Below, in pieces: positions 33,175-44,715 of a stretch of 64,000 nucleotides of DNA. This stretch comes from Phascolarctos cinereus (Eukaryota; Chordata; Mammalia; Diprotodontia; Phascolarctidae). The notes beneath the pieces are model-generated. The model saw only the letters and a program-made list of their open reading frames with translations. It ran no database searches and was not told the DNA's origin. Made by a program: the position numbers and the translations under genes. Where the stretch lies: the NCBI RefSeq assembly GCF_002099425.1, contig NW_018344004.1, positions 1,895,501 to 1,959,500 of the forward strand. Reading direction: 5' to 3'. How positions within the stretch are numbered: position 1 is the stretch's first letter; every line of letters begins with the position of its first letter.

Positions 33175-33266
33175 AAGGAATAACACAGTCAGAGCTGACC
33201 TTTGGGAAAATCACTTTGATAGCAGCATAGGATGGATTAGAGCGGTGAAACTTGAGTCAAGAAGAC
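33175..33266 (-). mobile_element. L2 fragment
   Basis: 'cagagctgacctttgggaaa', 'atcactttgatagcagcata' and 'ggatggattagagcggtg' repeat a segment of the L2 copy at about 32270-32352 with modest differences. It is a second L2 piece on the same strand. Confidence 0.75.
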
Positions 33267-33419
33267 TCACGTCTTTCTCTTCCTTGTTCTCCTTCCTCTA
33301 CCCTGATAGTTACATTAAAAGCAATAAGAAGAGAGTGATGAGAAGGGAAGGGGGGATTTGTGAATTTCTTTAATATCAATATTCATTGCAGTAGATTAGA
33401 TGGAACATTATTCACATTC

Positions 33420-33598
33420 ATTTTCTGCCTCTGACATTTATTAGCTGTGTGACTACAGAAAAACCACTTAATCTTCTTTCAGTCTAAGCAATTCCTAAGT
33501 CTGCAAGTTACAAAAATGTTTCCAATGTTCATTGGTCAGGAGAATGTCTATATGAGTAGACTTCCTGTATCATTGAAATCACAGATGTGAGGGGGAAA
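33420..33598 (+). mobile_element. tRNA-derived SINE (THER2-like)
   Basis: 'ctgcctctgacatttattag', 'ctgtgtgactacagaaaa', 'agcaattcctaagtctgcaa' and 'cattgaaatcacagatgtga' follow the same 3' half as the copies at 3025 and 58915. Confidence 0.65.
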
Positions 33599-33599
33599 A

Positions 33600-33797
33600 T
33601 TCCCTTGGTGTAGGGATCTATATACTTGATATACAGTAGGTGCTTAATAAGTGTTTCTTGATTCTATAGCAGTGTTCCTATGTGGCAGGAAATCAATGTG
33701 TCACTGAAGGTTCTGTTTTTTGCTTCTTTTTTTATTCCTGGCTCTTAGCTCAGTATCTGGCACATACTAGTTACTTAATAAAGGTTTGTGGACTAAT
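33600..33797 (+). mobile_element. Two L2 3' ends in tandem
   Basis: The first ends at about 33666 ('cagtaggtgcttaataagtg'). The second spans about 33715-33797 ('ctggctcttagctcagtatc', 'agttacttaataaaggtttg'). Confidence 0.72.
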
Positions 33798-33978
33798 TTA
33801 TAATAGACTGGGCCTTTCTCAGACCTCTAGCTCTGCCCTTTCACGGATTTCAATGAGAAAAACTCACATTAACATAGCACTTTAAGGTTTACAAAGTATT
33901 TTCCTCACAATGAGGTAGGTAATAAAACTATTCCTATTCATATTTTCCACAACTGAGGCTAAGGAAAGGTAAATGACC

Positions 33979-34415
33979 AAGAGTGGTAGTATATACCTAT
34001 AAGCCCTGCTCCCAGTGAGGCTAAGGCTAGTGCATCTCTTGAGTTCAGAAGTTCTGAGCTACAGTGGGCAATGCCAATCACAGGTCTGCACTAAGTTAGG
34101 CAATGACACAGTGAGGCCCTAGGAGTAGAGGGCCACCAGGCTGCAAAAGTCAGGCCAAAGTGGCACAAGTCAGAAAGGTCAAAGCTATTAATAATGGAGT
34201 CAGGTGCCTGAACTTCCAGATTGGATGATATAAACAGGACTCAGTCTTTTTTTTTTTCTAGAGGAAGAAATAGATATTTTTTTCTCTTTTTTTTAATATA
34301 AATTTATTTATTTTTAGTTTTCAATATTCACTTCCACAAGTTTAGGACTCCGTCTTTAAAAAATAACTAAAATTAATATAAAATTAAATAATTAAAAATA
34401 TAAATTAAAGTTTAA
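33979..34415 (+). pseudogene. 7SL (SRP) RNA-derived retrocopy
   Basis: 'gtggtagtatatacctataa' corresponds to the 7SL Alu-domain start. It is followed by 'catctcttgagttcagaagt', 'tctgcactaagttaggcaat', 'gggccaccaggctgc', 'gtcagaaaggtcaaag' and 'ggagtcaggtgcctg', in 7SL order across both Alu and S domains. It ends with an A-rich tail (34358-34415). An L1-type tail fragment has landed near its end. Clearly not functional. Confidence 0.78.
34236..34357 (-). mobile_element. Very short L1/HAL1 tail with 14-bp duplication
   Basis: Only about 94 bp of the extreme 3' end, reversed: T-rich start, then 'tttatttttagttttcaat' and 'attcacttccacaag'. AGGACTCAGTCTTT (34236-34249) and AGGACTCCGTCTTT (34344-34357) flank it, so it is an extreme 5' truncation at insertion. 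It sits inside the 7SL-derived copy. Confidence 0.88.
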
Positions 34416-34879
34416 AAATTAAGTGACTTACCCAAGTTCATATAAGTAATAAGCAAGCTAGAGTCAAGATTAGAACCTAGATCTTTACTGACTCCAACCC
34501 CAACACTCTTTCTACTACACTATAACATCTTTGCCCATGTGTTCTTCACCTCTCCTCTCCTTCCTTTCATTCGATCAATTAATGGTCTTTCCTTTCCACC
34601 TTTTAAATAAAAATCCTGCCCTGAGTTTACCCTAAGTGCAAGTGAGTGATCTCTAGTTCCTATGAAGGTCTCCATGACTATCAAGCTACTATTGTTGCTT
34701 GTGTTCTCATTATTATTGCTATCTGCATTCTTTTCAAAAACCTAGATCTACCTACTGCCATCTCCACCAGCAACAACCTCCTGTCAGAGCAATGCATATA
34801 GAAAATTACACCATTCTCAGCCTCTAAAATATTTTATTAAAAGTAGCATTGAGTAGCACTGATCAGAGATACTGTTCCC

Positions 34880-35838
34880 ACACTGCACCTTCTCCATACC
34901 TAACTCTACCTCACATCCAACCCCTTCCATTTATTAACATAGGCATCACCATACCACCTCTCACCTAGACTATGTTGCTATTGTTCAGCCATTTCAGTTG
35001 TGTCCGACTCTTTGTGAGGTTTTCTTGGCAAAGATACTATCGTGGTTTGACATTTCCTTCTCCAGCTCATTTTACAGAAGAGGAGTCAAGGCAAACAGGG
35101 TTAAGTGACTCGTCCAGGGAAATACAGCTAGTAAATGCCTGAGGCCAGATTTGAACTCAGGAAGGTGAGTCTTCCTGACTTCAGTCCCAATACTATCCAC
35201 CACACCACCTAGCTGCCCCGGACTATAGCAATGGAATAATTGGGTTACTGACTCAAATCAACCCACCCTCAACATAGCTGATAATGTGATTTTCTCTAAC
35301 AGCAGATCTGAACATCACTCTCCTTCTAAAGCAACTCCATGGGCTCCCTATTGCCACTAGGATAAACTCCTGTTTAGACCTTTAAAGATCCTCATACAAC
35401 AAGGCTTCATCCTTTTTTCCTAGCCTCATTGTACATTACTCCCCGTCCTGCATTCTAAGGTCCAGTCAGACTGGTCTTTTTTCTGTTCCTAGAATAAAGT
35501 ACCCCATCTCTTGACTCTGTTCCACCTTAGCGGCCATTCCCCTGGCCTATAGTGAACTCCCTTCTTACCTTGACTTCACAGAATCCCTGTCTTCCTTCAA
35601 AATGATACCCAAAGATTACCTTCTAAACAAAGCCTTCTCTGATCCCCTCATTCGCTAGTCTCCTTAACCTCTCTAACTACCTGTCTTCAATACATTCTTA
35701 TATGTACATACTGTCTCCTCCAATAGAATGGAAGTTCCTTAAAAGTAGAGTTTAGATCATGTTTTGTTATTTGTATACCCAATGCCTAGCACATTCTAGA
35801 GGCTTACTAAGGTTTTTATTGATTGGTTGATTAATAGC
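34880..35838 (+). mobile_element. L2 LINE 3' part split by a SINE
   Basis: Before the SINE: 'catcaccataccacctctca'. After it: 'aatggaataattgggttact', 'gggctccctattgccactag', 'tggaagttccttaaaagtag' and 'gcttactaaggtttttattg'. The order is that of the L2 3' end. Confidence 0.82.
34968..35226 (-). mobile_element. RTE-tailed marsupial SINE, full length
   Basis: The reversed tail 'attgttcagccatttcagtt' through the reversed head 'cacctagctgcccc' (34974-35220). GACTAT flanks it on both sides (34968-34973, 35221-35226). Confidence 0.92.
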
Positions 35839-36144
35839 TATGCTATAACTAGAAGAGAATCTTACACATAATATGGACCCTTTTGGTCTTTGAGGCCCTG
35901 ATTCCTTAAAATTTATACCACTGAACTAGGCAAAAACAATCAATAAAAACAATTTTAAAAACAATGATTTACTTTAACATTACAATTAGCTATAAAAGAT
36001 GTGATTGTAAGATGATGACTGTTTTTTCAAACATATGCCTACAAAATCTTCATGAGAATAAGCTACACAAGTACTGAGGACACCCTTGTGAAGGATCCCC
36101 ATTTATTGCCAGCTACGCTGCTTTCAGACTTCTTTGGAATGCAA

Positions 36145-36400
36145 CCATCAGGTACTTACTATGTACCAGGCACCGCACTAAATGTTTTACAAGTACTATC
36201 TTAATTGATCCTCGCAAAAACCCTAGGAAGCAGGTGCTATTATTATACCCATTTTACAGATGAGGAAACTGAGAAAAGAAGAGATGTGCCTGCACCAGGG
36301 TCATTCATCTAGTGTCTGTTTGAGGCCAGATTTAAACTCAGGTCTTCTTGATTCAAGATTCAGTGTTTTATCCACTATGCCTATAAATCTGCCTCAGCAC
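36145..36400 (-). mobile_element. MIR, nearly full length
   Basis: Reversed MIR: 'acttactatgtaccaggcac', 'ttgatcctcgcaaaaaccct', 'cattttacagatgaggaaac' and 'caggtcttcttgattcaag'. Confidence 0.9.
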
Positions 36401-36624
36401 TCTTATCTCATCAGTACTCTCTACCTCTCTGATTAGACTTTCTGACTAGAGGGCAGTACCATGTGCTCCAGGGCCTCTATTTAAGAAAGGGATTCAAAAC
36501 AGTGTTTTCCCTGTTTCCCAGGTCTTCTTTGGACCTCTCCATCATGCCCTGAGCCAAGCACCTCCTCCCTATTCTGTTTCCTCCACCATTCGCCTGCTTT
36601 TTAATCATACCTATAAATGTTTAG

Positions 36625-39398
36625 AATCCGAAAAAGTAAGAAACAATGAACTAGATGTGCACCTAAAAATTTTAGAAAACAACAAATTAACCCCCCAATT
36701 AAATACCAAGATAGAAATTCTAAAAATCAAAGGTGAGATTAACAAAATAAAAATTTTTTAAAATGTAACTGATAAGTAAAATTAAGAGTTGGTTAAAAAA
36801 GAAAATAGATAAACCACAGATTAATTTCATTAAGAAAAGAAAGGAAACCAAATTATCAGTATCAAAAATTAAAAGGATAAATTCACAATTAACAAAAATG
36901 AAACAAAAGCAATTCAGTGCTGTATTGCCCAACTATATGATAATAAAACTGACAATCAAAGTGAAAGGGAGGAATGTTTTAAAATAAAATATAAAATAAA
37001 ATACTTTAAAATATTCATAATATGTAGATATATAGATATATCCTAAATGAAAAGAGGAAGAAATAGAATACTTATATAACCTTATCTTAGAAAAAGAAAT
37101 CAGTCAAACTATAAATGAGCTTCCTAAATAAAAAAACCCAGTACCACATAGATTCACAAGTGAATTCTACCAAACATTTAAAGAATAATTAATTCCAATA
37201 TTACTTAAACTATTTGAAAAAACAGGCAAAGAAGAAATCCAACCAAATTCCATGACTCAAATATGGTATTGATAACTTAGCCAGAAGAGCTAAAACAAAG
37301 AAAGAAAACTTACCCATTTCCCTAATAAATACTGATGCAAAAATTTTAAATGAAATGTCAGTGAGGAGACTATACTAATATATCACAAAGATCATATACT
37401 ATGACCAGATGAAATGTATACCAGGAATGTAGGTCTAGTTCAATATTAATTGACTGTATCAAAATATGTATGTGTATGATTATATCAATAGATACAGAAA
37501 AAGCTTTTGACAAAATATAATACCCATTCCTTAAAAAAAAAACAGAAAACAGAAATAAATGGAGCTTTCCTTTAAAATAACAAAGTAGATTCTATCTAAA
37601 ACCAGTAACAAGTATTATGTATAATAAGGATAAACTAGAAGCCTTCCCAATAAGATCAGGAAGCAAGGGTGTCCATTATGATCATTATTATTCAATATTG
37701 TACTAAAAATGCTAGCAATAGTAATTAGACAAGAAAAAGAAAGCAAAGGAATAAGTATAGGCAAAAAAGAAACAAAACTATATTTTTTTTTCAGATGATA
37801 TGATGGTATACTTAGAGAACCCGAGAAAGTCAACTAAAAAACAAGTCCAAAACACCTTTTGCGAAGTTGCAGGATATAAAATAAACCCATGTAAATAATC
37901 AGCATTTCAATATATTACCCACAAAATTCAGTGGGAAAAGATAGAAAAATTCCACTTAAGATAATTGTGAACAGTATAAAATACTTGGGAATCTATTGCA
38001 AAAACACAAAGCAGAACTATGTGAACACAATTACAAAGTACTCTTCTCACAAATAAAGACATCTAAATAATTGGAATTATATTAATTGCTAAAGGGTAGG
38101 CCAGTCCAATATAACAAAAACAACAATACTACCTAAATTAATTTGCTTACTCAGTGCCATACTAATCAAATTACCAAAGAATTAGTTTATAGAGCTAGAA
38201 AAAAACAATAATAAAATTCATCTGAAGGAAGAAAAAGTCAAAAATATCAAGGCAATCAATCAAAAAAAAATTAAGGGGGGGCCTAGCATTACCAGATCTT
38301 AAATTATAACTATAAAGCAGTAATCCTCAAAATAATTTGGCACAATGTTAGCTATCATTATTATCATTGTTATTGTTATTATTTTTATCATTACTATATA
38401 AGAAATAAAGTGGGTGATCAATGAAATATATTAGGTACACAATATACAGAAGTAAATGGGCATAATAATAATGTTTGATAAACCCAAAGTTCCCAGTTAT
38501 TGGGGAAAAAACTCACTATTTGACAAAAACTGCTGAGAAAACTGCAAAGCAATCTGGCAAAAGGTAGGCACAGACCAACATCTCACACAGTATGCCAAGA
38601 TAAGTTCAAAATGGACATATGATTTAGACTTAAAGGGTGATATAATAAAATTAAAGGAACATGTAAAACATTACCTGTCAAATCAATGGACAGGGAAAGC
38701 ATTCATGACCAAACAAGAGATAGAGAGGTTTACAGGAGGTAAAATGAATTATTCTGATTACATAAAATTAAAAAAGTCTTTGTATAAACAAAACCAATGC
38801 AGCCAAAATGAGGGAGGAAAGTGGGAAACTAACCGGGCGGGGGAGGGGAGGAGATTTTATAGCAAATTTCTCAAAGGCCTCGTTTCTCAAATATATAGGG
38901 AACTGAGCCAAATTTACAAAACAGCCATTCCCCAACTGATAAATGATTAAAGGATATGCACATACAGTTTTCAGAGGAAGAAATTAAAGGTATCAACAGT
39001 CATATTGTAAATGACTAATAATAAGAGAAATGCAAATTAAAACACTTGACGTGCCACCTCACACCCACCAATTTAGCTAAGATGACAGAAAAGAAAAATG
39101 ACTAATTCTAGAGGGGATGTGGGAAAACAGATATATTAATGCACTACTGGTGGAGCTGTGAACCAGTCCAACCATTCTGGAAAGGAATTTGGAACCATGC
39201 CCCAAAGCCTATCACACTGTGCTTACCCTTTGACCTAGCAATACAACTATTATGTCTATATTCAAAGGCAATAAAAGAAACATTAAGGACCCATATATAC
39301 AAAAACATTTATAGCAGCTCTTTTTATGTTAGAAAAGAATTGGAAACTAAGTGTTTCACACCAACTGGAGAATGGTTGAACAAATTATAGTATAAAAA
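36625..39398 (+). mobile_element. L1 ORF2 fragment, 5' and 3' truncated
   Basis: About 2.8 kb of L1 ORF2 without the endonuclease start. Recognisable parts: 'gattcacaagtgaattctac' (37150), the 'gaccagatgaaatgtatacc' RT segment (37402), the catalytic region around 37795 ('cagatgatatgatggtatac', remnant of ADDMMVY), and the C-terminal 'ctactggtggagctgtgaac' (39145), whose frame reads WWSCEPVQPFWKGIW. The frame is broken many times. The tail and 3' UTR are absent. A TTATTATT-rich stretch lies at 38357-38400. Confidence 0.85.
39139..39390 (+). pseudogene. L1 ORF2 C-terminal relic
   Basis: An open stretch of 83 codons starting MHYWWSCEPVQPFWKGIW, the cysteine-containing C-terminal region of L1 ORF2. 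It belongs to the L1 fragment around it and is not a host gene. Confidence 0.8.
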
Positions 39399-39411
39399 TG
39401 TGAGCCCATAC

Positions 39412-39600
39412 TACACTAATATCCCCAGTTCCTTTGACTGATCCTCTACTGCATGATCTTGCAAACCTGAATCATCATGATTGCTTTCTGAACCTTTTTC
39501 AGCTTATCAATGGCCATCCTAAAATGTAATACCCAGAACTGAACACAATAACATAATTCACACTGTACTATCATTGAATTATAAACTATTATTTCCTCCT
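39412..39600 (-). mobile_element. CR1/L3 fragment
   Basis: 'cagcttatcaatggccatcc', 'taaaatgtaatacccagaac' and 'tgaacacaataacataattc' are the reversed CR1/L3 3' part. Confidence 0.75.
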
Positions 39601-39639
39601 AACAAGAAGGACTCCGGAGTGGTGAGGACACTTAGTACA

Positions 39640-40679
39640 GGAGCACAGCAGAGCAAAGGGGAATGGATGCAGTGGACTAATACCACCTACATTATAATTT
39701 TACTTTCAGGCCAGCCTAATTCTGGGATTAATTGTTTGCTTGCCACAAACTGGAGAGTATATATTAATACATATATATATATAAATGTAAATACAGTCAA
39801 CTGAAGATTATTCAATGGTTACTCTTGAAATACAAACTTCATTTGTGTCACTGTTTTAAGTTTGTTTTAAGTTCACCTTTTTTTAAAAATAAGGTTATTT
39901 ATGAACCAGAACCTTTGTGGTTTTCTCAGTGTACAGTGCCAGGTACTGAAATTAGCCTAATTTTTTTAGATAAAAAGATATCAAAGAAATGTCCATTACT
40001 ACAGGGTATCATCATCTAAGGGTAAGAAAACACAAAGAGCAAAATAAAATTACTTCCAGATGATTTCTTAAGAAACATTTCTTTTAAGTACAACATAAAA
40101 GACTATTTACAAATGCCCAAGTATTTGGACTAATTTTATGTCATGCTTTATTTAGCCAACATTTGAGTTTTAATGTCTACCAACTTTTTCCCTCCTATTT
40201 TAATAGCCCCTTTAACAAAGATCATTCTCACAGAATGAATTAGTAGAAGAAACTTCCAAAAGCATGGGGTGAATATAAAAAATACAAAATAATTGCCCAG
40301 ATTGGCATCAGTGAAACATCTTGGCAATTTCACCATGGAATTTCTAAATCACACATGAGCCACTCCTCCCTTCCCAGAAACTCCCAAGTCCAAAGATTTC
40401 CACAGCAGACTTTTAAATTCTCAAGTGAAAATTTTCCCAGGACATTTACACTATATTGAAAATCTTAATCAAATCTCCTTAGCAACTTGAATAAATGGCC
40501 CTGGTTTTAGTCTATAGCTGCCAGAATCTTTTAAGGTTTTTCCAAGGTGATCGGTTGATTATACATGTCAGTTTTCCCTTGGTTTTGCTCACTTTTGAAT
40601 AATTGTCTTAAGTGATCACCTTTCAGGAAATCAAAATTTGCCTTCTTCGAAAGAAGCTTTATATGTATCAAGAAGAGTC
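39640..40679. other. Unrecognised sequence
   Basis: No element recognised apart from a TATATA run near 39767-39785. Confidence 0.4.
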
Positions 40680-40760
40680 CTCAACTTGGATTCAGATGAG
40701 ATCTGGCTTCAAGTAATTTCTCTGAGCTTCATTTTCTTCATTTAAAAAATGGGCATACCA
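40680..40760 (+). mobile_element. MIR-type SINE fragment
   Basis: 'gatctggcttcaagtaattt' and 'tcttcatttaaaaaatgggc' are a sense MIR core. It is cut by the next L1 at about 40758. Confidence 0.6.
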
Positions 40761-41540
40761 ATGCAACCAAGATTAGAAGGGAAGCAGAAAGCTGGGAAAC
40801 AATTTTTACAACCAATGTCTCTGATAAAGGCCTCATTTCTAAAATATATAGAGCACTGAGTCAAATTTATAAGAATACAAGTCATTCCCCCCAACTGATA
40901 AATGGTCAAAGGATATGAACAGGCAGTTTTCAGAGTAAGAAATTAAAGCTATCTATAGTCATATGAAAAAGTGCTCTAAATCACTAGTGAATAAAGAAAT
41001 GCAAATCAAAATAAATCTGAGATACTACATCACACCTATTACATTGGCTAACATGACAAAACAGGAAAATGATAAATGTTGGAGAAGATGTGGGAAAAGT
41101 GGAACACTAATGTGTTGTTGGTGGAGTTGTGAACTAATCCAACCATTCTGGAGAGCAATTTGGAACTATGCCCAAAGAGCTATAACATTGTGCATACCCT
41201 TTGACCCAGCAATACCACTACTACTACTGTGTATCCCAAAAAGATCATAAAAATGGGGAAATGACCACATGTACAAAAATATTCATAGCAGCTCTTTCTG
41301 TGGTAGCAAAGAATTGGAAATTGAGGGAATGCCCATCAATTGGGGAATGGCATCACAAGTTGTGGTATATGAATGTAACGGAATACATGCTATAAGAAAT
41401 GATGAGCAGGCAGACTTCAGAAAAACCTGGAAAGACTCACAGGAACTGATGCTAAGTGAAATGAGCAGAACCAGGAGAGCATTGTACACAGGAACAGCCA
41501 CATTGTATGATGACTGATAAAAAAAAGACAAAAAAAACCC
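40758..41540 (+). mobile_element. L1 ORF2 C-terminal piece without 3' UTR
   Basis: A comparatively well preserved 780-bp piece of the ORF2 3' half. Two overlapping open stretches read MKKCSKSLVNKEMQ...CWWSCELIQPFWRAIW (40963-41250) and MYKNIHSSSFCGSKELEIEG to SEMSRTRRALYTGTAT (41269-41517), in different frames because of a frameshift near 41220. It stops within ORF2 at an A-rich tail (41519-41540), so the normal 3' UTR is missing. Confidence 0.88.
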
Positions 41541-42599
41541 TGGCTACCTTTCCCAGGAGTGTGTCATCACCATAGGGCAGAGATGCAAAGAGAAAAGTTC
41601 CTGGTGAATCCCAGATCACTTCTGGTCTCACACTTGCTCATCACTCACACTGCACGCACAGCTTGTGGTGCTAACTTCCAAACTACTTCTAACTTAAGCT
41701 GTTAGATACAGCTATTCTTTGTCTGGCCCTCCTTCCCTTAACTACAGCAGTTAATTATATCTTTCTCCCAGTTTGGAAGTGTAGGTGTGTTTCTTGGAGT
41801 AATGTCTGCTTGCCCCCTCCCCCATTCCAGAAAGGTCAGCCTCAATGCCTCCCCCACTAGGAGAGTTCTGAATTTTCATAAATATTAAAAACCAATATGG
41901 CACCACTGGAATCATGACTCTATATGATATAAAATAATCTGTTGGGGGAGAAATCCATTGCTTCATTCAACAAGTATTTATTTACTTAGTACCTGTGGTG
42001 CTATGTGTCCTGGGCCTAGTGAGCCCCCAGAATTCACTGACCCGAAAGCATTTCTTTTACTTTGAATGAACCATCCTAGGACCCAGCCACATCGACCAGT
42101 ATTTTGCCACTATCAGTTCCCATAGCTTTCATGGGTTCCCTGAGGATCTTTGAAAAAAACCACAGGATTTCCTTCCATTCACCACCTTATCCCCAAAGTC
42201 ACAAATTTACTACAAAAATTTTTGAGACACATCAGGGAAAGAAGTATAATTATACATAAAAAGAGTAACAGAATCATAGGTTGCAAATATTCTTTATAGT
42301 TTAATCCTAGTTCTAAGCACCAGTTCCCAAGAACTAGACCTATTTTAGTGGATTTTCTTCTGGCTGATGTCCAATCCAGTCTTGGCATTGATATTAATTC
42401 AGTTCTTGCCGTACCTTTCCAAATGTTTCCAAAGCCATGAGGGTGGGCAAAAGCAAAAAGAAACAAAGTACGCAACACTTCACTGCTATGAGAAGAAATA
42501 GCAATTTATGGCATAATGACTAGATTGTGATCTCTAATGTGTGATCACTGAAGTGTTCAGTCAAATCTCTAAGACTTATCAAACTCCTCTATAACACTG
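41541..42599. other. Unrecognised sequence
   Basis: A short L2-like end may sit near 41960-42010 ('acaagtatttatttacttag'). Otherwise no element or gene is recognised. Confidence 0.4.
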
Positions 42600-42725
42600 T
42601 TTCTCAATAAAAATATAAATAATAACTGATATTTTATAATGTTTTATGGTTTGCAAAGAACTATATATACATTATGTCACTTGAGTTTCACATTGACCCT
42701 GTGAGGTATTTCAGGTATCTTATTT
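42600..42725 (-). mobile_element. MIR fragment
   Basis: 'tgttttatggtttgcaaaga', 'gtttcacattgaccctgtg' and 'aggtatttcaggtatc' match the reversed MIR 3' half. Confidence 0.68.
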
Positions 42726-43379
42726 CCAGTTGGATCTCTGGAGGGAAATCCATTTAATAAATAAGATCGTTGGGCCTCCCTTTTCTCAAGATGTAAATTG
42801 CCATACATCTATACCCTTACCCCTACTACATACACCCTTATATCTGGGAAGATGTAGGTATCATTTAAGTGAGGATAAAGGTACAATAGGTATTCATCAA
42901 GATGCCCAACTGTAATTGTATTCTGATAGTTGAAAGTGAGATATTGGCTAAATACCACTATCTTTGAAGGGGACCACAACAACAAACTGCAACTCATCTC
43001 TAGGCCTGGAACAAACCTCGTTTCTCAGTGCAAAGGTTCCTCTGGGCTTTTCCCAAGAAAGACATAGCAGCTAAGTCATAGGCAGACTATGCTTACCAAA
43101 AGACCTTGGAGAAACCATATGTCTATTAATAGAAGAATCCCCTCAGAGGAATGCTGGCCCTATCCTATTATTGACTGAGGCCCTTTGTCCAAGTCGAGGA
43201 CTGCCCTTTGGAGTAGGGGAGAGAACAGTGGAGACCCTGACAATCAGCCTCAATTAGATTCTTTGCCAACACTCTAAGTTTTTCTAAACAAAATAACCAT
43301 CTTGTCCACAAAGAGGAATAATTATCTCTCCTTTTTCACTATTTTATACCTTTAATTTCCATTCTTATCTCATTACTAT
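42726..43379. other. Unrecognised sequence
   Basis: No element or gene recognised. Confidence 0.4.
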
Positions 43380-43775
43380 CCCTAGCATTTCTGGAACTAT
43401 GTCAAATAATAGTAAGGAAAATGTCATCCTATCTTTACTCCTCTATTGGAAAGGTTTTAATGTTTCTCTATTTTGAATAATCCTGGCTTTTGGATATATA
43501 TTTTATTTTACTATGCTCAAAATGACTCTTTTATACTATGTTTAAGGTTTGGGGTGGTTTTTTTTTTTGAGGTAATTGGGGCTTTGATTTGCCCAGGGTC
43601 ACACAACAGTTAGTCAATGTCTAAGGCCAGATTTGAACTCAGGTCCTCCTGACTCAAGGGCCAGTGCTATTTTTAAAGGTTTTTAAGTATACATGAGGGT
43701 TGTACCTTGTTTAAAGGCTTTTTTGTACCTATTGATATAATTATATCGTTTGGGGTCCCTATGATATGTCATTTC
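43380..43775 (-). mobile_element. Inverted 5' part of an L1 copy
   Basis: Reversed ORF2 RT region: 'aatagtaaggaaaatgtcat' and 'gtacctattgatataattat', the latter being the reverse of the 'ataatcatatcaatagatgc' L1 segment. It directly abuts plus-strand ORF2 sequence that continues downstream, as expected for a twin-primed L1. A short SINE splits it. Confidence 0.68.
43550..43680 (-). mobile_element. Short A-tailed SINE, truncated
   Basis: T-run, then 'gaggtaattggggctttgat', 'gcccagggtcacacaac' and 'agatttgaactcaggtcctc'. The head is missing beyond 'agggccagtgctat'. Flanks TTTAAGGTTT and TTTAAAGGTTT are a likely duplication. Confidence 0.82.
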
Positions 43776-44404
43776 CATTAGGAGAGAAGAAACTACAATA
43801 AAGTAGCAAAATATAAAATAAGTCTGGAAATACCACCAGGATTTATATGTCATAGTAACAAAATCCAGGAGCAAATAATAGAAAATGAAATCTCATCCAA
43901 AATAACTGGAAAATACATTAAACATCTAGAAGTCTACCAAGACACACTCTAGACAAATAAATACAATTACAAAGTACTCCTTAAAGAAATAACATATGAC
44001 AAATAATTGGAAGGATATTCATTGCTCAAGGTTAGGCCATACCAACATTATAAAAATGACAATACTATCCAAATTAATTTACAAATTTAGCGTTATACCA
44101 ATCAAAATACCAAAGGGGTATGTTAAAGAGCTATACAAAATAATTATAAAATGCATCTAGAGAGGGAAAAAAACTCTCCAAGATTTTATGGAGAATAATG
44201 AAAAATAGGGGGGGAAAACACTTTCAGATGTCAAATCACATTATAAAGCACCAAACAGCAAAACTATTTAAACAAAATCAAAAGCAATCTAACTCCAAAA
44301 CCCAATGTCCAATAAGCCTTCTTGGGGAGAATTCTCTACTTGGCAAAAACTGCTGGGAAAACTGGAAATTAATTTGGCAGAAATTAGATTCAAACCAACA
44401 CTGA

Positions 44405-44605
44405 ATCATAAGGTCATGTAACTACATATCTAGAGTTGGAAAGGACCTTAAAGTCTATTATAAGCCCTTTATTTTATAAATGAGGAAAGTAAGACCTAGG
44501 AAAATTAAGTGACTCCCTCAAGGTCACAAAAGTCAGAAACAAGATTTGAACACACATCTCCTGCCTCCAGAACAGCTTCTCTTTCCACTGTGCCATTCTA
44601 CTTCC
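44405..44605 (-). mobile_element. MIR-type CORE-SINE inside L1
   Basis: 'ctagagttggaaaggacctt', 'aaatgaggaaagtaagacct' and 'ccactgtgccattctactt' are a full reversed CORE-SINE. L1 ORF2 sequence lies on both sides. Confidence 0.82.
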
Positions 44606-44715
44606 TTATCTTAAACCATCTTATACAATAAGCTCAAAATAAATATGCAACCTGAATTTAAAAGTAACACCACAAAAATAATTGAGAAGAAAATTAGACT
44701 TTTACAACTATAGCT

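Larger units (their letters stand above)
33865..34545 (-). mobile_element. MIR split by a 7SL-derived insertion
   Basis: Left part (33865-33978): 'agcactttaaggtttacaaa' and 'caatgaggtaggtaataaaa'. Right part (from about 34416): 'attaagtgacttacccaagt' and 'ctgactccaaccccaacac'. The TAAATGAC / TTAAGTGAC segment occurs on both sides of the insertion, consistent with a target duplication. Confidence 0.75.

Noticed and set aside
32270-33266. Apparent local duplication of about 80 bases (32270-32352 and 33182-33264)
   Set aside because: Both belong to the same region of L2 on the same strand, so two L2 fragments explain it better than a segmental duplication.
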